From Bacteroidales bacterium (GTDB lineage: Bacteria > Bacteroidota > Bacteroidia > Bacteroidales > UBA932), in NCBI GenBank assembly GCA_004556005.1, contig SFJA01000017.1, forward strand, positions 1 through 30,790: DNA of 30,790 nucleotides, given 5' to 3'. Below, in pieces: positions 1-7,690 of this stretch; position 1 is the first letter of the stretch, and every line of letters begins with the position of its first letter. Position numbers and translations under genes: made by a program. The notes beneath the pieces were generated by a model. It saw only the letters and a list, made by a program, of their open reading frames with translations, searched no databases and was not told the origin of the DNA.

Positions 1-424
1 ACGCATTCTTGAAAACACCTTCACCGCCGGTGCGAAAATCGAAACCATCGACGTTGAGCGCCGCCCTTACCAGTTCCTCTATGCCGAGGAGGACGGATTC
101 AACTTTATGCACGAGGAAACATACGAGCAGATCCTCCTGCCAAAGGATGTCGTTGAAAATTCCGACCTTATGAAGGAAGGACAGCACGTGGAAATGATGT
201 TCGTTGTCGGCGAGGAAAAATGCCTCACCTGCGAACTCCCTACCTATGTTACTCTTGAGGTAACCTACAGCGAACCGGCTGTAAAGGGCAACACCGCCAG
301 CACTTCTGCACTCAAGGAAGTGACTCTCGAGACCGGAGCCAAGATTATGGTTCCTCTCTTCATCGAGACCGGTGACGTGATTACCGTAAATACTACCGAC
401 CGCAGCTACGGCCAGAGAGTATAG
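1..424 (+). CDS. efp: Elongation factor P, 5'-truncated
   Basis: Translation elongation factor P relieves ribosome stalling at polyproline stretches, acting near the P site. The reading frame is open from base 2, so the start lies outside the window; about 140 C-terminal residues are present. The visible part covers the end of the KOW-like N-terminal domain and the two OB-fold domains. Typical landmarks are FRSG-equivalent strand RILENTFTAG, YLYAEEDGFNFM-like text, the segment LPTYVTLEVTYSEPAVKGNT, and the C-terminal motif TGAKIMVPLFIETGD followed by TTDRSYGQRV. The modified loop residue (Lys or Arg) is not in the window, so the modification type cannot be judged. The TAG stop is followed directly by two hairpins that probably end the transcript. 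Identification is from family knowledge of the C-terminal EF-P signature and is secure. Confidence 0.95.
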   Translation, partial: RILENTFTAGAKIETIDVERRPYQFLYAEEDGFNFMHEETYEQILLPKDVVENSDLMKEGQHVEMMFVVGEEKCLTCELPTYVTLEVTYSEPAVKGNTASTSALKEVTLETGAKIMVPLFIETGDVITVNTTDRSYGQRV

Positions 425-432
425 ATTCCTGT

Positions 433-462
433 CGCTTGCGACAAGCGCGAGATTTAATTTTT
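433..462 (+). terminator. Hairpin with U-rich tail after efp
   Basis: CGCTTG (433-438) pairs with CAAGCG (442-447) around a three-base CGA loop, nine bases after the efp stop. The tail ATTTAATTTTT (452-462) is T-rich but starts five bases after the stem. This fits an intrinsic terminator for efp; the gap between stem and T-run lowers confidence. Confidence 0.55.
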
Positions 463-471
463 CAAATATTC

Positions 472-522
472 AAGAGGGTGACTCCAGAAGTCCATCGGGA
501 CACACGGAGCTCATCCTCTTTT
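472..522 (+). terminator. Long hairpin, terminator or structured RNA
   Basis: Bases 472-485 pair with 506-520 as a 14-pair stem with a single bulged C at 510. The 20-base loop holds a second small helix, GTCC (490-493) with GGAC (498-501). One pair, G478-T514, works only as a G-U wobble in a plus-strand transcript; in the antisense RNA it would be a C-A mismatch. The stem ends in TTTT (519-522). The features favour a plus-strand terminator or a structured 3' UTR element after efp. It could also be a small RNA or a dispersed repeat, which one window cannot decide. Confidence 0.55.
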
Positions 523-640
523 CATCTCATATAATGGATTCGGAATGTCCATTTCCGGTAACGGTATGGGAGAAACCGGCACAAAGTCTCTGACATATAC
601 CGATGCACAGCAGCCTGTTGATACTACTCTTGTTGATTAG
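482..640 (+). other. Short open frame, possible gene remnant
   Basis: A frame of 52 codons is open from the stop at 479-481 to a TAG at 638-640. Its only ATG starts are at 545 and 566; the one at 545 gives a 31-residue peptide ending TYTDAQQPVDTTLVD. The translation upstream of the ATG also reads like protein (PLFISYNGFGMSISG). It may be the decayed 3' end of a lost gene, or chance. It overlaps the long hairpin at 472-522. I do not recognise it and see no ribosome binding site. The rest of 425-684 holds only the hairpins listed separately. Confidence 0.2.
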
Positions 641-679
641 AGGCATCCGGGACCATTCCGAGACATCCCGAACTTGCCT
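641..679 (-). terminator. Weak hairpin downstream of the histidine kinase
   Basis: AGGCA (641-645) pairs with TGCCT (675-679), and CGGGA (648-652) with TCCCG (666-670), forming a two-part stem just past the 3' end of the kinase gene (stop at 685-687, minus strand). No clear T-run follows on the minus strand, so this is a weak terminator candidate. Confidence 0.3.
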
Positions 680-684
680 TATCT

Positions 685-3600
685 TTAGGCCTTCGGATAG
701 TGGATCTTGAAGCAGGCTCCGCCCAAAGTGAATGATTTTGAGTAGCTTATGCTTGCTCCGGCACGCTCGAGCACTATCTTGGATATTGCAAGACCGAGAC
801 CGGTGCCAGAAGATTTGGTGGTGAAGTTAGGAGTGAAGAGTTTGTCAAGATTCTCCTGTGATACTCCGGGGCCGTTGTCCTCTACGAGTATGTCGTAGAA
901 TCCGTGTTCGTCAGAATTTCTTACCGATACGAGTATCTTGCCGCCTTCCGTCTTTTCAAGAGCCTGGATGGAGTTGTTTATCAAGTTGATAATCACACGG
1001 GTAAGCTGAGGCTTAGGCCCTATTATGACTGCTCCGTCAAGACCCAGGTAGTTGATCTTGATATTGTTGATTCCGTTGTACGAGTCAATCTGCTGCTCGA
1101 TGAAATTTCCCAGATTGATTCCCACAGGCTCCTCTTCGTAAAGTTTAGCAAAAGCGGAGAAGTCCGAAGCTGTTGCGGAAAGCATATCCGTTTGTTCGAT
1201 AAGCTGTTCCGAAACCTCATCAAATATTTGCGGCCAGTTCTCAGCCCCCTTCGCCTTAAGCCTTTGAAGCCTCTGGATGGACAGTTTCATAGGAGTAAGC
1301 AGGGTCCTGATTTCGTGAGTAACCTGCCGCGCCATCGACGACCACGCCTTGTCCCTCTCTGCCGCGGCAAGTTTCTTTGTAGAGTCGGTAAGCTTGTCAA
1401 CCATCCTGTTATAGGCATCCACAAGAACCCTCACCTCATCGTCTCGTTCATAGCTGATATGCTCCATGTGATCTAGTCCCGTACTGTTCATCTTGCGACC
1501 TATATTATTGAGTGGCAAGAAAATACGGTTGACGAGTCCTATCGCGAGCAAACGTGAGAACAGAAGCATTATAAAAAATACCGACAAAATGGTTACGCTG
1601 TGCAGGGTTGCATCCCTTTCAAGTTCGTATGACGCGGGACCGGAATAAGGACACTGCAATATGGCAATAATCTGGGCATTGTCGTTAACCAGAGGCGCAT
1701 ACAGGAAGTTTACGCTCCGTTTGCCAACATTCTCTTTCTGAATGAAATAGCTCTTGCGCCTCAAGATGATTTCATGGTAAGCGGTTTCATCAATCCTGTT
1801 GCCCAGCAACATCCTCGAATAGAGCTCAGGAACGGTGGAAACCAGTGCCCTTCCGTCAACGGAATAGAGCGAAATGTCCATACGCGTGTTCTCGCTGACG
1901 GTATTTAGCACCGTAACAAAATCCGGAGTCCTCAGCGACCTCTCGTTATGCACGTTCCTGATCTGGTTCTGAACGAGCGACTGAACAAGGGTAAGTTTAT
2001 CCGTCATGACCGAATTCATCGTTGCATTGTTCAGTCTTAAGACAAACTGTACGCTGACAGCTGCCATTATCACCAGCACAATCACGAGCGCAGCCTCAAG
2101 TATCCAGATTACTCTGGTCCTGAAGTAGCTCGGTCCGGGTATCACACGCCTTTTGCCGAGTTTCGAGCAAGTTATGCGGTTATAGAAGAACGAGAACAGC
2201 GTGACGAAAATCACGGCAATCAGATAGCCGAAAAATCCCATCTCCGGCCGTGAGAAGATTACCAGTTCATCCTCTGATACAGGGAAGGAGAAGTGGACGT
2301 AACCCTCACGATGGAAAGACAATTCTTTCTGCATCATGGCCGCATCTCTGTCCCTGTCCAGCAGGGTAGGGTAGGCATAGCGGCCGGAAGAAAAACGCAG
2401 CTCCTGTCCCTTGTACCTGGCATAGGAGTAGAAGCTCGGGATGGTGATGCTTCCCGGACGCTGCGGCAGACCCAGGTTGCTTGAAAGCATTCCTGTACGA
2501 AGTTTGGGCTCTATTTCGATGAGTACTGATACTACGCCGACATCGTTTACATAGTAGTAAAACACGCCGCTGTACCTTATGTTTCCCTTGTCTGACTCGT
2601 GGAAGAGGAAATGCGAGCCGTCGGCAATTGGCAATCCTCCTGAAGTCCTGCTGTTCAGGTAGTTGCGCTGGGTTAAGGAGGCGTTGACATTATCAAGCAC
2701 ATTTACGACTATGTCATAGCCCTGCCCGAGCCTCCGGAGATAGTTTTCGGTGATGCGGTTTCTTACCGCCGAGGCGGAATTGCCAAGCGCTGCGAGAGGC
2801 CCTATCAGCGGGTCGGACTCAATCAAGCTTTCAGCCCTGCAAAGGTCCATTTCCAGAGAGATGTCCCTGTCAACCGCAATCCTGTTTGCCCACACAGAGG
2901 CGCGCCTCTCTTCTTTGTGGAATCCCTGCGTCGCTGCAAGCACCACGATAAAGATTGCGGTCAGCGCCGATGCAAGCAGACTTCCCCAGGATGAAAAGAC
3001 CTGCAGGTGGAACCCGAACAATCTGGAAAGCGCCGGATTGGCGAGGTAAAGAAGCATTGGGACCGAAACCAGCATACTGATGTATGAGAGGTATATCAGA
3101 GCCGAGTTGATGGACAGTCCGCCGAATTTGTAGAGTTCCAGGGTTATGTTGGAGTTGAGCACTATGCTGCTCAGCGATACGTATGAATATATGACAATCA
3201 GAACGATGGCAAGTATGTCGGCTGCCAGCCACAGGGCCATCTGGCGGCGCGACTTTATCCTTGCAAACAGGTCCTTCCTTGTAAGCACAAGCCCTCCGAC
3301 AAGCGAAATGATGCACAGGTTTACCAGATAAACGGCACCGAGAGAGAAAAGGAAACTGTCACCGGAGTAGAGGGTTGGGGAAAAGACGGGAATCCTGTCG
3401 CGCGACAGTCGGCCCCCTATGTACATTGCAACGATTGCAAGCAGAATCAGCAACGCCGTTATTGCATAGTGTTTCAGATCCTGTTTCGAATACATCGCCA
3501 GGAACGAGCCGGCAATCAGCAGGAAAAGGGCCAGCCAGTATAGCGCAAAGTCTGAGGTGGTCGTGCTGGAAAGCGCGTCGTAGCATATTTTGAACACAGG

Positions 3601-4170
3601 CTTGCCGTCCAGATGCACTGCGCTTCCGCCGCTGGTGGACAGCGGTGCAATCGAGTATCCGGCGGACGAGAGCTTGAAATTCGGGTTGATGGTGCCCTTC
3701 TGCCCGTCGGCGGAAGAATTCTCCATCAGCTCCAAGCCCATCAGTACCAGCCTGTCGTCGATTACCTTCCGCTTGGCAATGTAGAATTTGTTCCCGAAGT
3801 TGAACATTTCGGGCTCTTCGGATATGGCATCGAGCGGCTGCTTGCTCGGTCCTTTCGGACTTGACAGGTACTGCATCTGGACCTGGCGGGTCAGCTGGTC
3901 ATTGCGGACCATAAACTGGTTGTGCCACTCGACCAGGGTGTCCAGCCTGTAAACATATATGACCATATCCTCCGGCAGCTTGTGCGGAGGGTCGGCGCAG
4001 AATCCTTCCAGTCGGTTCATCCTTTCGGCAAGGATGCTTTCCACCCTTTTTGCGGACCTGTCGGTGTCTCCCGGTATGCTGTTGATTCTCAATCCGATAA
4101 GCAGGTTCAGGACGGCGAGCGCCCCGAATAGCAGGGAAAGGATAAATGAAATTTTCCGCTTGTTTCTCAT
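685..4170 (-). CDS. Large multi-pass sensor histidine kinase (NtrY-like)
   Basis: A 1161-residue membrane sensor kinase. Predicted parts in order: membrane helix at 8-27; extracytoplasmic stretch to about 205; a block of six helices at about 209-413; a second extracytoplasmic region; two further helices at about 677-740; a third extracytoplasmic sensor region; a helix at about 857-880; a HAMP linker to about 930; a HisKA domain with the phospho-acceptor His952; and an HATPase domain. ATP-binding boxes are visible: N-box NLINNSIQAL near 1062, G1 DNGPG near 1098, F/G2 LFTPNFTTKSSGTGLGL ending near 1127. The H-box reads HEIRTLLTP, so the proline normally found five residues after His (HExxNP/HExxTP) is leucine. 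The start overlaps the rlmH stop as ATGA, implying coupled translation. No response regulator lies next to it. Large kinases of this type are common in Bacteroidales; the signal sensed is unknown. Confidence 0.9.
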   Translation of the reverse strand: MRNKRKISFILSLLFGALAVLNLLIGLRINSIPGDTDRSAKRVESILAERMNRLEGFCADPPHKLPEDMVIYVYRLDTLVEWHNQFMVRNDQLTRQVQMQYLSSPKGPSKQPLDAISEEPEMFNFGNKFYIAKRKVIDDRLVLMGLELMENSSADGQKGTINPNFKLSSAGYSIAPLSTSGGSAVHLDGKPVFKICYDALSSTTTSDFALYWLALFLLIAGSFLAMYSKQDLKHYAITALLILLAIVAMYIGGRLSRDRIPVFSPTLYSGDSFLFSLGAVYLVNLCIISLVGGLVLTRKDLFARIKSRRQMALWLAADILAIVLIVIYSYVSLSSIVLNSNITLELYKFGGLSINSALIYLSYISMLVSVPMLLYLANPALSRLFGFHLQVFSSWGSLLASALTAIFIVVLAATQGFHKEERRASVWANRIAVDRDISLEMDLCRAESLIESDPLIGPLAALGNSASAVRNRITENYLRRLGQGYDIVVNVLDNVNASLTQRNYLNSRTSGGLPIADGSHFLFHESDKGNIRYSGVFYYYVNDVGVVSVLIEIEPKLRTGMLSSNLGLPQRPGSITIPSFYSYARYKGQELRFSSGRYAYPTLLDRDRDAAMMQKELSFHREGYVHFSFPVSEDELVIFSRPEMGFFGYLIAVIFVTLFSFFYNRITCSKLGKRRVIPGPSYFRTRVIWILEAALVIVLVIMAAVSVQFVLRLNNATMNSVMTDKLTLVQSLVQNQIRNVHNERSLRTPDFVTVLNTVSENTRMDISLYSVDGRALVSTVPELYSRMLLGNRIDETAYHEIILRRKSYFIQKENVGKRSVNFLYAPLVNDNAQIIAILQCPYSGPASYELERDATLHSVTILSVFFIMLLFSRLLAIGLVNRIFLPLNNIGRKMNSTGLDHMEHISYERDDEVRVLVDAYNRMVDKLTDSTKKLAAAERDKAWSSMARQVTHEIRTLLTPMKLSIQRLQRLKAKGAENWPQIFDEVSEQLIEQTDMLSATASDFSAFAKLYEEEPVGINLGNFIEQQIDSYNGINNIKINYLGLDGAVIIGPKPQLTRVIINLINNSIQALEKTEGGKILVSVRNSDEHGFYDILVEDNGPGVSQENLDKLFTPNFTTKSSGTGLGLAISKIVLERAGASISYSKSFTLGGACFKIHYPKA

Positions 4171-4640
4171 TCGTGATGGTAGGGTTCCCCCTTGAGGATG
4201 GTGAATGCCCGGTAAAGCTGTTCTGCAAAAATCGTTCTAACCATCTGATGAGAGAAGGTCATTTTGGACAGCGAAAGTTTGTCGTCGCAGCGTGCATATA
4301 CTTCCGGCGAAAAGCCGTAGGCGCCTCCTATTACAAATACGACGTTGCGAGTGCTGCAGGCCATTATGCTGCCAAGCCGCTGCGCCCATTCGAGCGAGCC
4401 CATCTGCTTTCCGCGTTCGTCCAGCAGGATGACGTTGTCGGATGGCTTGACGTTTTTGAGTATCAATTCTCCTTCCTTCAGTTTGATCTGTTCGTGGGAA
4501 AGGGATGAAACGTTTTTGAGTTCGGGTATTTCAAGCAGTTCGAAAGGTACATAGTGCTTTATGCGGGAACAATACAGTTCCAGCCCCTCCCGAACCCATT
4601 TCACGTCCGTTTTTCCGACAGTAAGCAGGACAATCTTCAT
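4167..4640 (-). CDS. rlmH: 23S rRNA pseudouridine-1915 N3-methyltransferase
   Basis: RlmH is a SPOUT-class enzyme that methylates pseudouridine 1915 in helix 69 of 23S rRNA using S-adenosylmethionine. The protein is 157 residues from the ATG at 4640, the usual family length. It begins MKIVLLTVGKTD and carries the knot/SAM-binding signature VFVIGGAYGFSPEV, followed by LSLSKMTFSHQMVR and the C-terminal LKGEPYHHE, all diagnostic. A further in-frame upstream start (4658) would add six residues (MLYLQG) but lies above the likely promoter and is not preferred. The stop overlaps the kinase start by four bases, so the two are co-transcribed. Confidence 0.95.
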   Translation of the reverse strand: MKIVLLTVGKTDVKWVREGLELYCSRIKHYVPFELLEIPELKNVSSLSHEQIKLKEGELILKNVKPSDNVILLDERGKQMGSLEWAQRLGSIMACSTRNVVFVIGGAYGFSPEVYARCDDKLSLSKMTFSHQMVRTIFAEQLYRAFTILKGEPYHHE

Positions 4641-4646
4641 ACCTTG

Positions 4647-4654
4647 CAAATATA
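4647..4654 (-). promoter_or_regulatory. Bacteroidetes -7 element upstream of rlmH
   Basis: Read on the minus strand this is TATATTTG, a perfect match to the Bacteroidetes -7 element TAnnTTTG, ending only six bases before the rlmH ATG. No TTTG lies at the expected 19-21 bases upstream; the nearest TTG is 24 bases away. If used, the transcript would start at or within a few bases of the start codon. Confidence 0.45.
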
Positions 4655-4714
4655 GCAATGATTTTCGGGATTATTCTTCAATGGTCTGGTATTTGCAAGA
4701 TTTGCACTTGTCAT

Positions 4715-5116
4715 ATGAGACTCGGACTTGCATATTTCGGACTGCTCGCCGCCCTGTTTTGCGGTGTGGATGCGCGTTGCGCAACGCCTGAATATGATGT
4801 GTTCGTGCCTATTTCCAAATATCTTTCACAAGGCAATGACGAGGCCCTCTCAGCCTGGTTTGACGATACGCTCGAGATTTTGGTTCTGGAATCGGGCTGC
4901 GATGCCAGCAGGGCTCAGGCAAAACAGATAATCAAGTCATTCTTCGAGGCTTACACACCGAGAAACTTCAGTGTCGTGCATACGGCAGGCAATGCCAGGA
5001 GCAGGTACGCGGTCGGTAATCTTGTAGCAGGCGGAGAACAGTTCCGTGTTACGATATTTGTCAGTTGCAAAAGCGACAACTACAAAATCCAGCAATTAAA
5101 AGTAGAGAGGCTGTAG
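4715..5116 (+). CDS. Exported DUF4783 protein
   Basis: A 133-residue protein with an N-terminal signal sequence (MRLGLAYFGLLAALFCG) and a probable signal peptidase I site around residue 25. The mature part, from about TPEYDVF, matches the Bacteroidetes DUF4783 family as I know it: FVPISKYLSQGNDEALSAWF, then the segment ASRAQAKQIIKSFFEAYTPR, then a C-terminal strand VTIFVSCKSDNYKIQQLKVE. The fold is thought to be NTF2-like; no biochemical function is established. An upstream ATG at 4658 would give 19 extra residues ahead of the signal peptide and is less likely. The gene is transcribed divergently from rlmH and converges on der, with its stop codon inside a terminator loop. Confidence 0.8.
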   Translation: MRLGLAYFGLLAALFCGVDARCATPEYDVFVPISKYLSQGNDEALSAWFDDTLEILVLESGCDASRAQAKQIIKSFFEAYTPRNFSVVHTAGNARSRYAVGNLVAGGEQFRVTIFVSCKSDNYKIQQLKVERL

Positions 5117-5133
5117 AGCCTCTCTAAATTTTT
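5104..5133. terminator. Bidirectional intrinsic terminator
   Basis: AGAGAGGCT (5104-5112) and AGCCTCTCT (5117-5125) form a perfect nine-pair stem with the loop GTAG. On the plus strand it is followed by AAATTTTT (5126-5133). On the minus strand it is followed by a short T-run (complement of AAAA at 5098-5101), so it can serve both the DUF4783 gene and der. The TAG in the loop is the DUF4783 stop codon. Confidence 0.85.
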
Positions 5134-5139
5134 CTTGTC

Positions 5140-6453
5140 CTATTTCTGTCTGATGTAAATCTGTACCGGACAGCCGGTCAGGTCGAAATTCTTCCTCAGC
5201 TGATTCTCAAGGAAGCGTTTGTACGGCTCCTTGACATACTGCGGAAGGTTGCAGAAAAACGCAAATGCCGGGAATCTTGTAGGCAGTTGGGTAAGATACT
5301 TGATCTTGACATATTTGCCCTTCCACGCCGGTGGAGGAGTCTCCTCGATAACAGGAAGCAAGGCCTCGTTGAGGCGTGCGGTAGGAATCTTGCGGCTGTA
5401 GTTGGCATAAACCAGCGCCACTGCATCCAGTACGTTCTGTATGCGCTGCATGTTCAGAACCGAGGTAAAAATGATAGGAACGTCATCAAACGGCGCCAGA
5501 CGCGCGCGCAGGCCCCTTTCGTACTCCTTGAGAGTGTTTGAATCCTTGATGAAGAGATCCCATTTGTTCACCACAAGCACGCAGCCCTTGCGGTTGCGCA
5601 CTATCAGGTTGAATATGTTCATATCCTGAGCCTCAAGCCCGAGGGTCGCATCAATCATCAGTATGCAGACGTCGCTGTGCTCTATCGCCCTGATCGAACG
5701 CATTACGGAGTAAAATTCGAGGTCTTCGTGAACCTTCGCCTTGCGGCGTATGCCGGCGGTATCGACAAGGACGAATTCGTGCCCGAACTTGTTGTAATGG
5801 GACTCGATGGAGTCGCGGGTGGTTCCGGCTACGGGAGTGACGATGTTGCGGTCGGTGCCCAGAAGAGCGTTTGTGAGGCTGGATTTGCCGACGTTAGGCT
5901 TGCCGACGATTGCTATGCGCGGCAGGCCGGCGTAGGGGTCGTTGCTATCGTTTTCCTTCTCTTCCGGGAGGGCAGCGACGACAGCGTCAAGCAGGTCGCC
6001 GGTTCCCGATCCGTTTGCGGCGGAGATGCTGTAGATCTCGCCCAGTCCGAGGGAGTAGAACTGGTAGGTGTCAAATACCTTTTCGCCCGTGTCCACCTTG
6101 TTGACGCAGAGTATGACAGGCTTTTTGCTGCGGCGCAGGACATCGGCTATCTCGGCGTCGTAGTCGGTGATTCCGGTTGCGGCCTCGACCATGAAGAGCA
6201 CAAGGTCAGCCTCGTCTATCGCAATCTGTACCTGGGAGCGTATGGCGCTCTCGAACACGTCGTCGGAGTTGGTGGTGTAGCCGCCGGTATCGACAACGGA
6301 AAACTCGCGTCCGCACCAGTCGCTGCGGCCGTAATGGCGGTCACGGGTTACTCCCGCCGTGTCATCTACAATCGCTTGTCGCATCCCTACGAGGCGGTTG
6401 AAAAGTGTCGATTTGCCGACGTTCGGCCTTCCGACTATTGCTACGAGGCTCAT
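5140..6453 (-). CDS. der: Ribosome assembly GTPase Der (EngA)
   Basis: Der is an essential tandem-GTPase that binds the 50S subunit and helps its late assembly. The 437-residue product is full length. Two G domains are visible: G1 loops GRPNVGKST (from residue 8) and GKPNVGKSS (about 185), G3 motifs DTGG and DTAG, and G4 motifs NKVD and NKWD. A C-terminal KH-like domain ends TGCPVQIYIRQK. It is the last gene of the engB-prs-small protein-der run, starting six bases after the stop of the small membrane protein. It ends just before the shared terminator at 5104-5125. Identification is secure. Confidence 0.97.
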   Translation of the reverse strand: MSLVAIVGRPNVGKSTLFNRLVGMRQAIVDDTAGVTRDRHYGRSDWCGREFSVVDTGGYTTNSDDVFESAIRSQVQIAIDEADLVLFMVEAATGITDYDAEIADVLRRSKKPVILCVNKVDTGEKVFDTYQFYSLGLGEIYSISAANGSGTGDLLDAVVAALPEEKENDSNDPYAGLPRIAIVGKPNVGKSSLTNALLGTDRNIVTPVAGTTRDSIESHYNKFGHEFVLVDTAGIRRKAKVHEDLEFYSVMRSIRAIEHSDVCILMIDATLGLEAQDMNIFNLIVRNRKGCVLVVNKWDLFIKDSNTLKEYERGLRARLAPFDDVPIIFTSVLNMQRIQNVLDAVALVYANYSRKIPTARLNEALLPVIEETPPPAWKGKYVKIKYLTQLPTRFPAFAFFCNLPQYVKEPYKRFLENQLRKNFDLTGCPVQIYIRQK

Positions 6454-6459
6454 AAAATC

Positions 6460-6702
6460 TTAAATGTTTTGATGTTGGTTGTACAGTCCGCAGTCCTTGC
6501 AGGCTTCGCTTCCGGACCCGTTGCATTGTTTTTTGTGAAGCGCGGCGTCCTCGTCCTTATAGCAGCGGATACCGCGCTTGCGCATCTCCTCGTTTGAGCC
6601 CACGTCGTATTTCGGGAACTCCTTCTTGCGGAATATGATATTGAAACACATTCCGAAAACGCATAGTCCCACCAGTGCGGCTGCAACGAGAAATACTTTC
6701 AT
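6460..6702 (-). CDS. Small single-pass membrane protein with four cysteines
   Basis: An 80-residue protein: one hydrophobic segment at residues 3-24, then a basic KK boundary and a soluble tail. The tail holds YDVGSNEEMRKRGIRC and four cysteines at 47, 60, 68 and 71, the last pair as CKDC. The segment around GSNEEMRKRGI resembles short 'membrane or secreted' proteins that I associate with Bacteroidetes; function is unknown. The cysteines could bind a metal or cluster, which is inference only. It lies four bases after the prs stop and six before der, so it belongs to that operon. An overlapping frame (6450-6686) gives a less natural protein and was discarded. Confidence 0.75.
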   Translation of the reverse strand: MKVFLVAAALVGLCVFGMCFNIIFRKKEFPKYDVGSNEEMRKRGIRCYKDEDAALHKKQCNGSGSEACKDCGLYNQHQNI

Positions 6703-6705
6703 ATC

Positions 6706-7689
6706 CTAGTAAATGAAGTCAGGACTGATAGGTTCGTAATTGTAAACCTTGTCGATGATGCTTGCAAATACAGGCGCCATTGACACGATCCTTATCTTCG
6801 GGTCACCCTCGAGTTCCGGGTGAGGTATGGTGTCGGTGATGTAAACTTCGCTGAGTACGGAGTTGTGCAGGCGCTCGATTGCCTTGCCGGAGAGTATGCC
6901 GTGGGTCGCGCAGGCCCTTACGCTGAGCGCTCCGTTGCTCATAAGCACTTCCGCAGCCTTGCAGAGAGTGCCCGCCGTGTCAATCATATCGTCCACGATA
7001 ATGATGTTCTTTCCCTTGACTTCTCCTATAGCCTTGATTTCGGCAACCACATTGGCCTTTTCCCTGGTTTTGTGGCAGATGATGACTCCGCATTCTCCGC
7101 CTTCGCTGAGCGCCTTCGCGTAGGCGTTGGCCCTTTTTGCGCCACCCATGTCAGGTGCGGCGATGGCAAGGTCGCTGAACCCTCTTGACTTGATGTACGG
7201 GAGAAATACCTTGCTGGCATAAACGTGGTCCACCGGAATGTCAAAGAAGCCCTGGATCTGGTCAGCGTGCAGGTCGCAGGTCATTACCCTGTCGGCTCCT
7301 GCGGCGGTGAGGAGGTTTGCCACGAGCTTGGCTCCGATGGCAACCCTCGGACGGTCCTTGCGGTCCTGACGCGCCCATCCGAAATACGGAATGACGGCTA
7401 TGACTTTGTCGGCTGATGCTCTTTTGGCTGCATCGATGCAAAGAAGAAGTTCCATAAGATTGTCGGCAGGCGGTATGGTCGCCTGGAGGATGTAGACAGT
7501 CGCTCCGCGCACGCTCTCGGTGAACAGCGGCTGAAATTCGCCGTCGCTGAACTGGGTCACTTCCAATCCTCCGAGGTGTACGGGCTGCTCGCCGGGTCTT
7601 ACATTGGCGTTGAGCGATTCGATTACCTTCTCTGCAAAGCCCTTTGAGGCCCTGCAGGCAAACAATTCCATTCGATGGGTGTGTAACAT
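6706..7689 (-). CDS. prs: Ribose-phosphate pyrophosphokinase
   Basis: Prs makes PRPP from ribose 5-phosphate and ATP for purine, pyrimidine, NAD, histidine and tryptophan synthesis. From the ATG at 7689 it has 327 residues. Family landmarks are FSDGE, the ATP-site stretch PYFGWARQDRKDRPR, CDLHADQIQGFFDIPVDH, and the PRPP loop IIIVDDMIDTAGT. The chosen ATG forms TAATATG with the engB stop. A TTG at 7701 would overlap engB and is not preferred. A second ATG at 7671 (MELFACRAS) is a possible alternative start. Cytoplasmic; second gene of the engB operon. Confidence 0.95.
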   Translation of the reverse strand: MLHTHRMELFACRASKGFAEKVIESLNANVRPGEQPVHLGGLEVTQFSDGEFQPLFTESVRGATVYILQATIPPADNLMELLLCIDAAKRASADKVIAVIPYFGWARQDRKDRPRVAIGAKLVANLLTAAGADRVMTCDLHADQIQGFFDIPVDHVYASKVFLPYIKSRGFSDLAIAAPDMGGAKRANAYAKALSEGGECGVIICHKTREKANVVAEIKAIGEVKGKNIIIVDDMIDTAGTLCKAAEVLMSNGALSVRACATHGILSGKAIERLHNSVLSEVYITDTIPHPELEGDPKIRIVSMAPVFASIIDKVYNYEPISPDFIY

Positions 7690-7690
7690 A

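Noticed and set aside
2870..3316. 148-codon frame within the histidine kinase gene, same strand
   Set aside because: It lies fully inside the kinase reading frame in another phase, is Arg/His/Pro rich and has no start signal; a shadow.
5677..6597. 306-codon plus-strand frame opposite der
   Set aside because: The Val/Gly/Asp-rich translation is the typical shadow of a GTPase gene read backwards; der is unmistakable on the other strand.
6450..6686. 78-codon alternative frame over the small membrane protein gene
   Set aside because: The 6460-6702 frame gives a membrane helix and family-like text and fits the spacing to prs and der; the alternative is Arg/Thr-rich with no such features.
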